Shown here: positions 1-14,268 of the stretch, one piece after another
Layout: the number at the start of each line of letters is the position of its first letter
Position numbering within the stretch: the first letter of the stretch is position 1
Source: Sycobia sp. Sy_11
Lineage: Eukaryota; Arthropoda; Insecta; Hymenoptera; Epichrysomallidae
Assembly: GCA_018907035.1 (NCBI GenBank)
Contig: JACCIC010000099.1
Span: forward strand, 1,844,001-1,908,000
Length of the DNA stretch: 64,000 nt
Reading direction: 5' to 3'
Notes under the pieces: model-generated
Databases searched by the model: none
Seen by the model: only the letters and a program-made list of their open reading frames with translations
What the model was told of the DNA's origin: nothing
Made by a program: the position numbers and the translations under genes

Positions 1-779
1 ACAATTCAATGAAATTTACATAAGATGGTCTACTTGAATATGAAAATGATATAAAATATTAATACCAATTGCAGTATTTTATACGTAATACCAAATAAAA
101 ATAAATACAAGATCGCAAATTAGTGTATCATCAGAAGGTTTTTTGCTCTCTACTAAAAAATGATGGACCCAATAAAGGTGCAAACATATTTTTACCTTAT
201 AAATATACATTGCAAATGTGAAATGCCCAAAAAAAATTATAAACATAAATTTAAATTATTCTTTTCTTAATAATAAGTTATTTATTATTTTTCACTCTTC
301 ATATTTTGCAAAAATCCTTCTAAATTATATATAATTCCGAGATATAATCATGTATAAAACTGATACAAAAAAATTCATTTAAATATATATTTAAGACGTA
401 TAGAATTGATTTAACTTTAAGAGAGTGTACTGATAAAAAAGCAAGATAACATTTATGTAAGCTTATGCGGATCGAAGTATTACTTAATATTAGGACAAAT
501 AGCTTAAAATAGATACAAAAATTTCAGTGTTTTGATTAATCATAGAAATAATATGATTACGTTGAAATACATAAATGTACAGAAGCGGTTATTCGCTTGA
601 AAATTTGCTATATTTCTACTTAATCGCAGTAACTGATATTGGAAAACAATTGAGAATGCTTCTTAAAAACTAGACTTATGGTCGAGTTCTGGCATCGAAC
701 TTGTAAATAAATAAATCGTACACTTATATGCACGCATGAAATTATAAACGACCTCTGCGCATTAATCATTCAATACGCG

Positions 780-1195
780 AGTCCGATGTACAGCACAAAC
801 AAATTCCTGAGCCATCCTCGCTTCTTCGCCCCATCGTCGCTCTTCTCCGGCAGCCCACGAGCCACCACCGCGCCCGGGCTCTCCGTCATTCTCGCTCGAA
901 ACTCCGGCGCGCTCGACTGCGCCGCAAATGATCCGCGCCGCGGCTGGAACGTCAAAGTTTTGATTTCAATCAGCCGCTTAACGAACAAAAGGCACCGCCG
1001 GCCCGCCTCGCCCCGCCGGACTCGGCGCGCGCCGCGCGCAGACAGACCGCGGGGAGAGATCTGCGTCCGCCCTCCCCCAAAACCTCGGCCGCTCGATATT
1101 TCCTCGAAAGCTCGGCGCGAGCCGCGGCGAAAGCTCGGGCGGCGCGCGAGCCCGTTTTGATCGACGAGGCGTCGCGTCCCGGTCGCGGCGTCGCT

Positions 1196-1253
<58 letters not shown>

Positions 1254-1460
1254 CATTGAGCGAGTATTATATGTACGAAGAGGCGCGTCCGCGCGGAAAT
1301 TGACTTCCTCGTGGCATCAGCCGCGCGAGAGCATTATCGAGTATTGCTCGATACGGTCGTCGCCGCTCCCGCGCGCCCGCAAGCGATAAATAAGCCTTCG
1401 CGCTCCGCTGCAGCCGCGGTACACGCGGACAACGCGCGTGAGGCTGACGCTTTTGTCCCG
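780..1460. promoter_or_regulatory. GC-rich island, possible promoter or regulatory element
   Basis: A block rich in CpG and GC in otherwise AT-rich DNA, interrupted by a TA microsatellite at 1195-1248. It is open in frames on both strands, which is a composition effect and not evidence of coding. GC-rich islands like this often mark promoters or first exons in Hymenoptera. No promoter motif was identified, so the regulatory role is inference. Confidence 0.25.
1195..1248. repeat. (TA)n microsatellite
   Basis: About 54 bp of uninterrupted TA dinucleotides inside the GC-rich island. Confidence 0.95.
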
Positions 1461-4400
1461 CTGTAATGACTCATTTACCGTTTGTTAGGAAGCACATATA
1501 TATAGGCATTCAGCGGGAAATTGAGAATTGGAGGGAAGAAATTTCTCCGTGGTAATTCAAGGAAAAAACGTTTTTTTTTCCTTCAATAGTACGGTTTCAT
1601 TTTTGAAAATTTATTCACTAGGCTAGACTTTTAATAAATATTGAAAAAAGGGCATATAGTTTTTAAAATAGAATTCCATTACGAATTTAATTAATGGTAT
1701 AGTAAATTGCCGTTTCAGTGCTGCAATAACAGAAGGCAGAGATAATTATTCAATAGGCTCTTGCATGATCTCCGATTATTCTACAGATAAATAACTTGGA
1801 TTTTAATAAAAAGGCTTTCTTAAGTACTGCTATTTTCTCAATTGCATTACGGGTTTCATGTTAATTGACATAAGTTTGGAAATTACATAACGTATTTATA
1901 GATGTAGGGTGTATAAAAGTTGAACAATTAAATTATCGTTTGATATTTAATCCTTTTTTCTAATTCAGCGCACAAACTATGAATTTTATAGTATATCAAA
2001 TTAGAGGTTAGTAATTAGTATTGTAACTACGAAAGTATTATAATTTGGACTATCGACATCTTCACCTTAAAACTTAACAAAGCTCATTGAAAGGAAAGTT
2101 TTTATCTCGCTCAATTTGAACTAAATTCACGACCCATAACTGATGGGATTTACTTGTTACTTTTCAAAGTGTGCGAATCATTCTATACACGTAATTTTGA
2201 TTCTAGGTCATCCAGTGCGTATACATCAGAACAATTAACAAGTGAATGAATTATTTGATTTGGGCAACGGAGTTACTAGAACATAATTCAATTTAAGTGC
2301 TTGAAAATTAATTCAAACTAATTGCACTTCGAGCATGGTAGATCGATTGGTTTTTTGCAAGGTAATCAAAAAGATCTTTCTTGAAATAGGTTTGAAGACA
2401 AGAATGTAATTTAAATTGTTTTTGTGTATCGATTATAGGAGAATACCTCTGCTTGAAAGTCACGTTTTTGAAGAATTTTTTCCGCGAGTTCAATTATCCA
2501 ACTACTTTTTCCGTTTCGAGGATTGTCTCGGGTATTTTATCAGTTCACCCATCCGCATCTCTTTCACTCTTTTTCACATTTACTCTTTCTTGTACAAAAG
2601 CTGCTAACGTAAAATTGAGCTTGCAGAGAAGGAGACGTGCAAGTGAGATGCAAAGCTTTTCATATTATCAAGAAAAAAGTAGTAACCTCGGTTCGCCCAC
2701 GCTCGCGCCGTCGCTCCCTATGCAAATGGAGAGAGGCGAACGAACGTGGAGAAAGCGAGAGCAAGAGAGAGGGAGAGCGAGAGAGAGAGAGAGAGAACAA
2801 ACTAAGAGGGCAGAATTTGCGTCTCCACGATCCAATGCGCAAAATCGAGCAGGACTCGGCTCGGAATTTCACGGCTCACATTCCCTCGTCCAATGAGTTT
2901 CCGCTTACATTAGCAAAAGGCGCACGTGGCAGCTCCTCAAAAAGTAGAAAGCCAGTTACGTACTTCCCGCCTCCCTCTCGCGCCCGACCAGCCCTTGATT
3001 ATATGCAGTCGCATGCAAATTCGTATTAAATCCTCTTTCCCCGGCCATCCCTTCTTATAAACTCCGCCAGTCGTTCTTCAGAAATGCGTTCGTGACGCGT
3101 AAAAAAGAGTGCATCGATCACGCCATACTTCGAGATGGCCATCTCCACGATTTGCCACTTACGGAAGACCGAGTGTTCCTTGGCGAGGAGGAGGAGTACC
3201 ACCTCGATGGCTGGTGTGACGAATGTTCGGACGGCACGCGACCGAACACCGCCACAATGCGGATAGTTTTTAATGATAGTATCCGATAGAGAGTGCGCTA
3301 ATTTAACGCGATTAAAGGGCCCGTCGAGAATCTAGATTTGCTGGGTATATTATAAGGAAGATAAAACTAGTCACTTGCATTGTTCATGAATGTTTAATTT
3401 AATTGATTGTTTAACGAGTTACTTCTTATAATCTATTTTACACAATCAACTTGAAATTTAACTATCGAAACCAGCATTAATAAGATTTATAAAATTTTAT
3501 ATTAATACTTATAGTCGACAAATCGATGCAGAAATTTTCTTAAGATCCTTTAAGATTATAACGTTCAATTGAATTAGCCTTTGAATTGTTCAACAAATTA
3601 ATATTCTTATCAATTACTTATGCTATGCTGCACTTAATAGCAAGTAATGTCACTCAACCTTTAGTAACATTTTAGAAATTCTTTCGCATTCCACTGCAGC
3701 GCGATCGATTTCTTATGTAATAGAAGTATGTCGTCCAGCTGCCTCGATATTTTGAACGTATGTCTACAAAAAATAGAACAGTAAAGATGAGGTCAAGCGT
3801 TCGTGACAAGTAAAAAAGAGGCCCAAGAAAGCGATAAAAAAATGTGGTTTACGAAAGTGAGATGGAAAACTGTACAATTTCAAAGGTTCAGATAGAGGGA
3901 TAGACATAATGATCGAGGGTGCATTCGAGTTTGTTGGATAAAAGTTTCTTCTGAAACGTCAAGTTAACCCTCTCTTCCTTTTAACCCTTCTTCTATTTTT
4001 CTCTACACTTGTTAATCGGACAACTGGCGATTCTGCGAGGCGTTGAAATTACACGTGTGCGGGGAAATGAAAACTTCTTTTTCTCTTTTCCGGCCGCGGA
4101 AATGGAATGGAGGAAACGAAACCGCCAAGCGTCTTCGAGACTAATGGACAGAGCACCTGTGGAAAGTTCGACTCTTCCAATCGATCGAAACGAAAAAGTT
4201 CAAACGGCATAGATTTTACGGTTCGTTTACTAATTTGTATTTAATGTCACCGTAATGTTTGTGTGAAAATCTCCGTTCGCGTGCATTAATTAATTACGTA
4301 GAATAACACAAGCCAAAAGAAAAAGCAACTTGCCTCACGTAAATTTTTTTGAATGTTAAATTTAGTTAAGAGTTTTTGAAATTTGCAGAAGACTCAAAAG

Positions 4401-4794
4401 AAAAATGATAATTATAAAGCTTGAAATGTGTAAATTTGCGGGGTTTGCATTTGTGGAGATTATAAGTTTTCGACTAATAGTGGTTTTGGAATTGAATTTG
4501 AAGAATAGGATTTTGAGCTGTTATTAAAATGTTGGTTAAGAATAATCCAGAAAACTCCTGACGAGTCAGAGCATAACTCTCAATAGATTTAATTTTACAT
4601 TCCAAAAAATACATAAGAAAGGAAACTAGGCAATTCGTTTCCGCAAATTGATTTTTGAATTCAGAATCCTTTGCTTTTATCTAGTATTTACAATTTGGAT
4701 AATCATGATATTTGCATATATTTGGTAATTGCTTTTAATTAAAGTTTAAGAAAAAGTAACAGCGCCAACCGAGCGATTTTCAATATATAGATTT

Positions 4795-4797
<3 letters not shown>

Positions 4798-4835
<38 letters not shown>
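4798..4835. repeat. (TA)n microsatellite
   Basis: About 38 bp of TA repeat, followed at about 4941-4967 by a short CA then CG alternating purine-pyrimidine run. Confidence 0.9.
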
Positions 4836-4839
<4 letters not shown>

Positions 4840-5246
4840 TTCGAACCTTGAGCAAAACATGTACATCCGAATGAACGTACTATGTGCCCGAATAATTCAG
4901 AACAGCAGAATTGGACATCTCCCCGCTTACTCTGCAAATACACACACACACACACACACGCGCGCGTGAAAGCGAAACTCCGAAGCAGCCCTCGTGCAGT
5001 AGCGTGCAAGCAAAAACAAAGGAGGCCACACGTGCATTAATAAGGAAATTCGAACTCTCGGACGTGCGCGTAAAAAGCGCCTACCGACACCGTAGAGTTT
5101 TTTCCTATTCTTGCAGCCTGGATTGATGAAAGTCCATCCGTGCACTTGTATACGTTTTCTCGCCTTTTTCTATTATGCATACGCAAACATAGACGATCCC
5201 GACCGGTGGTCGTTCGCAAAAATTACACTATGTTAACTAGAGCCTA

Positions 5247-5250
<4 letters not shown>

Positions 5251-5307
<57 letters not shown>
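5251..5307. repeat. (TA)n microsatellite
   Basis: About 57 bp of pure TA repeat in AT-rich DNA. Confidence 0.95.
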
Positions 5308-5311
<4 letters not shown>

Positions 5312-6194
5312 AATTATGCAAAGACGTCGGAAAATTCTAATGAGCCAGTTGCTTCGGTATGGCTCTCGGTTTTCGGGGTAGTTTCCCTTTGGTTTCTGGA
5401 GTAATATTTGCGGGATGGTTGAATTTCGCTTTAGGATATTCGCTTTGACAATCTTGACTGATTGGTAGGATTGTAATCATGACAGTTATTCCACAGTAAT
5501 TGAATATTAAATTTATACTACTTATTCATTTTCATACGTCGTGTAATTAATAAATTAATAAATTTATTTAATTAATTAATTTCAAAGCTTATTATAATCC
5601 TACTATTACAGGTTTTTTTGTCTTAATATATAATAGTTATATTTTATTTACAAGATTAGTTTATTGCTTTTAGGAAAGTTACAAAACGATCTCCTATTAG
5701 TTCATGCCCAAACTAACCGTGCAAAGAGATAGGTCGATAGATCGGCTTACAATCTGAAAACTGTTAAGAGTAGTTCATGTTCGAATTTAGAACGATTGAA
5801 TAATACTATTATTTAACAAGATATTTACTTAATTTAACTACTATTAACTATGAAAACACAAGTAAATTACTTGAGCAATCGCGAAATCTTAATGTTTGGA
5901 CAATTGAATTCGGTAAAATGCAAATTTTCGTAACCCGAATCTTGCGTATGCACACGCATGAAGAAGCAAATGGAGCATGAATAAAGGCGCGCGCGCATGC
6001 ATGTTGTGTAGACTCCCCGATAGACCTCCATCTATCTATCTCTATGTATAAAAGTTCTCCTTTTTACACGACCTCAAAACAAAGTCTAACACAAAGCTAG
6101 CGAATAAAAAAAATGTGACGAGTGTACGCTTCCATGCCCGGCCTTATACATTATTCACGCATTAATACAAATTCCAAAGGGGTCCCTCTCAAGA

Positions 6195-6198
<4 letters not shown>

Positions 6199-6259
<61 letters not shown>

Positions 6260-6362
6260 AAGAGAGCAGACGCCGGGGACGCGAGCGTATACAAAGAGGG
6301 GGTAAAACATGAGACGCTCAAATGAAAATACCCGACGTCCTCCCTCGTTTTCATCCCTCTCT

Positions 6363-6412
<50 letters not shown>

Positions 6413-6763
6413 CTATGTCTCTTTTTGCTCTCTCCCTCGCTTACCTCATTTATAAAATACGAAGTAAATATATATAGAAGCTTCTGAGTCGGCCTGGGTG
6501 ACCGCGACGAGGGCTCTGATAAATCTGGTCGTGCCTGAGAAAATCGGGGGCGGATAGCTTCTGGAGAGCGGGGGAGACGGGTGTGAGGGGGGAGGAGCTG
6601 GTGAAACCTATAGATAAAAAGCTGGTAAAAGGCGAGGAGTTTTAAAGTTTTAATTATTACACCGGGGCTCCCGTCGTTCGCACTCTTTCTCGATGGTGCT
6701 CCATTCAAATTATGCGTCTTTCTTTGTATTAATTTTATTAGTTCGCTCACACTCTTCGCACTC

Positions 6764-6814
<51 letters not shown>

Positions 6815-6912
6815 ATCTCTCTCTTTACCTCTTTCTCTTTCTCGAGCTTTCTGGTTGGTTATGCGTATATGGAAAATCCTTCAGTCCAATAAGGAAAGAC
6901 TGGGTAGAAAGA

Positions 6913-6948
<36 letters not shown>
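6199..6948. repeat. Cluster of (GA)n and (CT)n arrays in both orientations
   Basis: Four polypurine/polypyrimidine arrays lie within 750 bp: GA at 6199-6251, CT at 6366-6407, CT at 6769-6806 and GA at 6918-6948. The long open frames here read as Arg-Glu or Ser-Leu repeats, so they are repeat artefacts. Between the arrays, about 6480-6680 is unique GC-rich sequence of unknown role. Confidence 0.9.
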
Positions 6949-6949
<1 letters not shown>

Positions 6950-8209
6950 AAAGAAAGAGAACTTAGCTATTCTTCTATATGCAAAAACTTCCAAAAGTTT
7001 CGCCACGCCGATGGAGATTCGGATATTTTCATTGATTTTATACAACTAATACAAAGAATTTCACATTTATTCTTTTTTTGATATTTTTTTACAAAATTAC
7101 TTTATAGGAGATTTATTTCTCAATCCGGTTCTGTGCCCAAAAAACCTTTACCTAATTTAGTCAAGCAATTTCTGAATTTTGTGAATTTCTTGTTTTTTTT
7201 TACTTTTACTTTAAATAATTCGAATTATTTAAAATATAAATATTGTATAATATATAATACTATTTATTTATTTATTTACTTTAAAAAAATTGGAGTGATT
7301 TTAAAATTTCATAGAATTTACTAATAGAAACCCATTTCTTAGAACCCGAAATTCCGTTGAGATTATTTGTAATTTTTTCTGAAAATTTTACTATGATGGG
7401 AAATTGAAGTCGTGCTCGCACGAGTAGAGCCCGACTTGGGAAAAGCAAAGCTTACCGCTCATGTTATATAGTGAACAACCGTTACCCTCTACACCTAAAC
7501 TAAGGATTACTCTAGTTTATACGGTTTAAAACATCTTAATGAATTACAAAGTACTTTATAGATATCTCTCTAGGCTATTACGCTTCGTTGGGTAACATTC
7601 CAGTCAATGCGATTAATATTCTATTAGTTTCTTTTAGAAGCGTAAATGTAGCAGAAAAGATTTTAAAGGAAAGAAATTCTACACTACATATAACAATGTA
7701 TACTACAATTAAAGGAAAGCGCATATGGCCTAATTTTCCAAGCAGCAGTTAACAAGGAATCTGCAGAATCTGCACATGTAATAGATGTATTAAGTAGCAG
7801 CAGCATAATGACTTGGAAAATGCTGATACTTTACGATTTTAAAATATGTCGTTAATGATGTTAGATATTTCTAAACAATTACTAAAACATAGAGTTAATT
7901 ACATTTGCAGCGTCCATAATATAAGAAATAATATAATAACATTAATATAAGAAATAATAATAATAATTTTCATAAATATTGAACATGATATTATGGAATT
8001 ACTTATAAATCATATAACCAATGAGCAGAACGATTTATTCAAAGCTTCTTCAGGATATCTGGAAAACTCCACCTCTGCGGCGCACATATATGCGAGACCT
8101 TGCGCGGCAGAGTCCGCGTGCTATAAAAATCGGGGCGAAAATCAAAAGAAAAAGAGTTGCCAGAAAATTCATGTGGGTCACGGACAGTTTGCGCCGTTCT
8201 GTGTAATCG

Positions 8210-8211
<2 letters not shown>

Positions 8212-8258
<47 letters not shown>
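8212..8258. repeat. (GT)n microsatellite
   Basis: About 47 bp of GT repeat flanked by unique GC-rich sequence. Confidence 0.95.
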
Positions 8259-8260
<2 letters not shown>

Positions 8261-8550
8261 CGTCCGCGTATGCGCGTGTGTGTTCTCGTAATGAGGATGA
8301 GGAAGCGGAGCAGGCCGCGTGCATGCGCGCTTGACCCGTCTCTATTATACTTCTTGACTCGGAAAATTAGGTCTTCTGAGCGGTGTGCAGGGGAAAAGCG
8401 TGCTTTGGGAGATCGTGTCGAATTTATCCAGGTGTTTATAGATTATACCCCTTGTGGGGAATATAGTTGGTATCGAATGCTTTGTGTAACTGAGTAGATA
8501 TAGGCTATAGCATTTTGTTTTACCCGTCTCGCTTCTCCAAGTCGTATATA

Positions 8551-8553
<3 letters not shown>

Positions 8554-8620
<67 letters not shown>
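8554..8620. repeat. (TA)n followed by (TTTA)n
   Basis: A TA run to about 8585 passes directly into a TTTA tetranucleotide array to about 8620. Confidence 0.9.
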
Positions 8621-9394
8621 TTATTTGAATAATAGAATACAAAATTGAATTTCCAACAGTATAGAACAATAGTTTAAGTGCAAATGAAATTAAATCGAGT
8701 AAATTTGTTATACGTTAGTAGGATACTTCGATAAAAACATATACAAGTGTCACAGAAAGTCTGCAATTTGTAGTAACCTTTTTCTAAAGCATCTTTCGAC
8801 AGTGCAGTAAAATATTGCAGCAATACACCAAATAATGTATAATTATACATAAATAACATTGCTAACAAAATAATTTTTAAATGATTCTGAAATTTCTCGT
8901 ACATTTATGAAATGATCGTAATTGGCGACATCTGAATTACTCAGGAAAGCTTCGACGCTTCGTGTTATCTTAATAACTCAGAAACTCCCGGAGAGCTGAG
9001 ACGTGATATATAGAACATGCACTTTTTATTACAATAAGTTTTTCCGAAAGAAAATTCTGACGAACTGTTCAAAACCGATAATTTAATAGCACTCATGAAA
9101 AATAATTCTGATAGAATGTAATCTCTTTTGCTAATGAATTCTCTTATGATCTCTCGTGATCTCTTTTCGAGAATATATATATACGTGTAAAGTGCAGTTC
9201 CATTTAACTGTTTTTTTGTTCTCTTGTTTTTCTTCATTTCCTGTATATCAAAATACAAAATAATGCCGCAATATATACAACTTTCACCAACATTTATTTC
9301 GTTCAAGTATACGATGAAAAAATTGCATTTTCAGCCTTGCACTTAATAAAAGAAGAATCGCCTTAACTTATTACTATTTCATTCGCTGTTACAG

Positions 9395-9588
9395 AGAGCA
9401 CATTCCGGGTGACGCTGCAAAAGAGCAGTCGAGGTCTGGGTCTGAGCGTCTCGGGCGGCGGAACCGCCGGTCCCGTGCGTGTCAAGCGGCTCTTCCCCCA
9501 GCAGCCGGCCGCCCTGTCCAACAAACTCCAGCCCGGTGACATTCTGCTAGCCGCCAACGGGATTCCCCTCACCGGCCTCACCAATTAT
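9395..9588 (+). CDS. PDZ gene exon a: N-terminal half of PDZ1
   Basis: The acceptor TTACAG precedes 9395 and the donor GTAAGT starts at 9589. The exon begins with the last two bases of a codon and reads STFRVTLQKSSRGLGLSV, giving strand beta-1 and the binding loop, then an LQPGDILLAANG strand. It ends in phase 0 just before helix alpha-B, which is supplied by the next exon after an intron of about 8.3 kb. Confidence 0.9.
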
Positions 9589-10165
9589 GTAAGTGTTAAT
9601 ACTGTGCCATACATATCTGAGTGTGTGTCTCTAAGAATGCTCCAGTTATCAAAACGACTAGCTCAAAACTAAACATCAGAAATTTGACAGAAGAACAGTA
9701 TATTAAACTTGATTGTTCCATAAGGAAAGACTAATAAGATTTTTTCTTCATTTAGTAATATTCATTTAGTCAAATATTCTACTTATTCAAGAAATTTTTA
9801 GTAAAAGATAAGTAATTAGCAGTCTGTTAGATTTAATCAAAAGAAATTTTAAAATATTTTAAAAATTTAAACCAGCTGTTTTGACAAATAAGCCATAAAA
9901 AGCTAAGTGGGAATGATGATGATCATGGGTAGATTCTCTTCCCCTATTCTCTTCTCTCTCTCTCTCTCTCTCTCTCTTGCTCTCTCTCTCTTTCTCTCTC
10001 TCTCTCTGTATACGTCCCTATCTTCTTTGCTTTCTGATATCTTACAGGTACGTATCTTTCTATCTATCTATCATATATATTTGTGTGTGTATCAAGCGAC
10101 GCCCGTCATGCAGTTTCAATTCAAATCTAATGATGGAAAAAATGTGTGTGTGCATGTGCGCGTGC

Positions 10166-10219
<54 letters not shown>

Positions 10220-12146
10220 GAGAGAGAGAAGGACGCGCCCCAGGTCTGTTTCGAATTGTACCAACGCGCACGCTGCGTGTCTCTTGCGGAATTGCGATGT
10301 TCAACCGAATAAATCGATCGGCCTGACAATCAACTCTCGTATACGAATAGCGTTCTAGTAAAAACAATTGTATTTTTCGTTTTGCTTGTTATATTCTTTA
10401 ATAAAGTTTTATTTTGCGTAAAAGCTGTTTGTGGAATACACCATCAACACTTTTCCGAACTATAGAAAAATTTCTCGTGAATTATTCTTTTTTTTATCGA
10501 ATATCTATTTTTGATAAAATTAATATTATTTTGATAAAAGTCTGTTTGAATAATATAAAATAATATATTTTTTGTAACTTTTAAATTGTTTCACCAAATC
10601 GATGCTTAATATCGACATGTTTTTCCGCGATTAAGCCATACTAGTAAATAAATTGAAAATAATTTTATTTCAATTGAGAAAAAGGCTATTTTCAACCTAG
10701 ACCATCTGCGGGGCTCGTTAGTAAAATGACAAGTGGTCTAATCTTAGACGTACAATACTTGTTCATAAGGAATAGAATATATAATATGAAAGTATATAAA
10801 AAAAGAGATTATTTTATATTATTGAAATTAATTCTGTCAAGTAGATATAGCGTAATTATTGAATTCTTTATCAAAATCATTTCAGTGAAATTCACCCGTG
10901 TTAGTAAAAGTTTTTTAAATATTTCTGATTACAAAAAACCAGTTAAATTCAAGTAATTATTTTATTGAGTAATTAGATACTGGTGCATGATCATAAATAC
11001 AATTTGAATTGGCATAGATGACTATTAGTATAATCTCTTTCAGTATAGTCACAAACTGGTAAATATAAAGCGTTTGATATTTTCTTCTATTAATCATGTT
11101 TTAAATAACAAAATGATTTTTCGAGTAAACATTGTTATTAATATTATCACTTAATCAATATTAATTTCACATAAGTCAAATCCTGCAAAAGTACAATTGT
11201 AATTGTCATACATAACTAACACATTTATCCCGCAAAATCTTCATAATAATCATAATAATAAATAATCAATCGATAGTAAAATAGAATCTAGCTTTCTGTC
11301 GACTGGAAATGTTCGTTGAATAATTCATAAGGATTCGCCGACCCAGTGAGCTTTAGTCAGCGGAACAAAGACTCTGTATAATCGAAAATTTTCGGGTCCG
11401 TTTCCTGTCAGACTTCCGAACGGCAGAAGCGTCGCATCCATAATTTTTCACGTGTTTTAGTAACTGCTCATGGTGAATAACTTCTTTTAACAGGATAACA
11501 ATATCTCGTAAAACTGGCGAGTAAAATTTAAATAAAAATATCACCAATTTCCTATGACAATAATAATTTTTACATATATTTTAGTTCTACATGATATGTA
11601 TTTTCTATTAGAATATAAACTTTTTACGCAATATGAGAAAAAATATAAAGCTGAATTTATCAAATCAAGCAAATCATTGACGATTTTTATCCGATGATAC
11701 ATTATAATATTTGAGAAAATATATAATATAATATATAAAGCAGATTTTTATTTGGTTCAAAGAAATATTTATTTTACATATAGCATATACGTTTATCAGA
11801 TAAATTCTGTTGGATACTATATGTCATAATATAAATTACCTTCGCTTTTCACGAGCAGCCTCTATTGCTTTTCTTTTTTTAGTCGGTGCGGTGTGTGCAC
11901 ACCGTTTCGTTTTTAATATCCCAAGTTACGGTAACTGGTGTCCTACTTTATTTAGTACAGATTTGGATTTACAGAACATTATATATATATATATATATAT
12001 TAGAGCAAAGGAACATTTTGGTATTTAATAGAAGTTTACTCTTTCCTAAAGTCAATATAAAGGACAATTTTACAGATTTATCTTCTAAGCAATGTAAAAT
12101 CAATAATATATTGTAGATGTTCACTATCTATCGAACATTCTGTATA

Positions 12147-12197
<51 letters not shown>

Positions 12198-12640
12198 TTA
12201 CCGTGATGCACGGTATGTAATATATCGAGGGAGGAAGCAAGTCGCGCTAGCCGGAAATGATTTAATTAACTTTTATTATAGCGCGGTATAACTACCGCTC
12301 GAGCAGTTATATTTGGCAATTAATAAAAGCCGACCTCCGCAGGGCGCAGTGCGGAATTAAAGTTTTAATTATGAACCCTCGCGGTGTGGGCCCCTTCGTG
12401 CTTCTACCGTGCCGTACTTTTGGTCTCTGATCCATGCTCCACGATTCGCCATCTTCTTTTATCTTTTTTTTTTGTTAAACAAAAATTTACGAGCATCCCG
12501 CAATACCACAGTGCTTTACTAGCACTAAATCACGAGGTGGAGGATAGAGAGAGAGGTAGTATAAAAGGTGAGATGGGGGAAAGGCGCTTTTAAACGCATT
12601 GAAGCTCATTGCGCAAAGATTATTCTCTCTCTGTCTCTCT

Positions 12641-12680
<40 letters not shown>

Positions 12681-12805
12681 AACACCCAACCAACCCACCA
12701 CCCGGGCAATGATTGCTACTAATTTACCGAGGGCGATTAGCGCGAGATTTTCGAGCACACCGGCACCGTAATTATACGGAATCGTTTTCCGAGAGAGAAA
12801 AAGTC

Positions 12806-12838
<33 letters not shown>

Positions 12839-13107
12839 GAAAGAGTGAGGAGAGCGGAAGCGAGAGCGAGGGAAACTCGATCGGGCGCAAAAGACAAGGT
12901 ATAGCTTGCCCTACTGTGCCACACAACGAAGCTGCCTGCGAGTGCCCCCATTCCTTCGTCTTATCACCCTGCCTCCGCACTTCCACCTCTGGCTTCCGCG
13001 GCAGATTGAGATACGGAGCGAAGCTGAACGGAGAATACTGGTGTGTAGGCGAAGTTAATCGATATGTAATAGCCGCCAACGAAAAAAAAAACTTTTATGT
13101 ATTAAAG

Positions 13108-13163
<56 letters not shown>

Positions 13164-14218
13164 CGAATGAATTATATATTTTTTATTGCTATACACTTAA
13201 AATTTAAGTACAAGAGAGAGGCCGTAAATTACTTTTTTATGCTGCTGGATTTTTCATTCTGCGAATTATTCGTTCAAAGTTCTTCCAAGTTATACATATG
13301 CATACATATCAAGCATTATTATGTAGTAAGTGCAGATATTAAAAAATAATTAATTCTGATATTTCATGCAATTTTAACAAATAATATTTACAATTCATTT
13401 TGTTTTAAGAAAACGAAACACATTAGTATATAATATAAATTCCTAAAATTTATTGCTTTACGTATAATAAATCAGATTAATTACTTTTAATACATGGATT
13501 ATAGCGTGTCTAATATCATTACTTAAAAATTCGAGATTGCGGTCCAATGTGTGAATATGATTTTATTGTATTGTTTTATTACGCGAGCTCTTCAAAGGTA
13601 TGTTTTTCGTTTTATGGTTAGCCAAGTATTATTTAATAGTTCGGCTATTTCGGCATTTGGTTCGGCATTTTGGATCATTTATACCGTCGTGATGGTTTTG
13701 AAAAAAATTCAAATGTAATTTGTATTGCAATCTACGCTTTCAAATTTTCTTAAAATAAAACTTTTTCTTTTTTAATTAATTAACTATTACTTTATTATTA
13801 TGTGCACGCATATTTTACTTCATTATCAAGTAAAATTCATCTGTAGCTGATGTCACCCAATTATTTCAAGCTATAAATTTCAATTTGAAAAATGAAAAAA
13901 ACACCATCACCAACTGCTACAGTTGCAGTTTCGCAGACAGTTGCTTAAGAAATATCGCTCTCTTTCTCGCTTGGCGACATTTACAAATCTTTTGACCCGC
14001 CCCTCCCTTACCCACTTAGTTAAATCAAGTCAGATAAATTATATTCATAACTTCCGGGACTAATTTTCTCACTTTTTAAATCCTCGATTTTAATTAAAAT
14101 AGAAAAATAACGCTATCTTATAGTATTGTGTAAATTCGCAGTCTACATCATATCTAAAACGTGCTCCTATACATTTTCAAATACTGTACTCTAATTAAAC
14201 GTCAAATTCAAATGTCGC

Positions 14219-14268
<50 letters not shown>

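Larger units (their letters stand above)
1..9394. other. AT-rich region without a supported exon (upstream of, or intron of, the PDZ gene)
   Basis: I see no convincing coding exon here. The stretch is AT-rich with long TA, GA/CT and GT microsatellites and a GC-rich island at about 780-1460. The first visible PDZ exon at 9395 begins with a splice acceptor and needs one base from an upstream exon. At least one earlier exon of that gene must therefore exist, either hidden here as a short exon or before the window. Confidence 0.6.

Noticed and set aside
786..1160. 124-codon open frame in the GC-rich island
   Set aside because: Open on both strands because of GC composition; Arg/Pro-rich, no recognisable protein.
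6151..6816. 221-codon open frame on the minus strand
   Set aside because: Mostly Arg-Glu and Ser-Leu from GA/CT arrays; no domain and no splice context.
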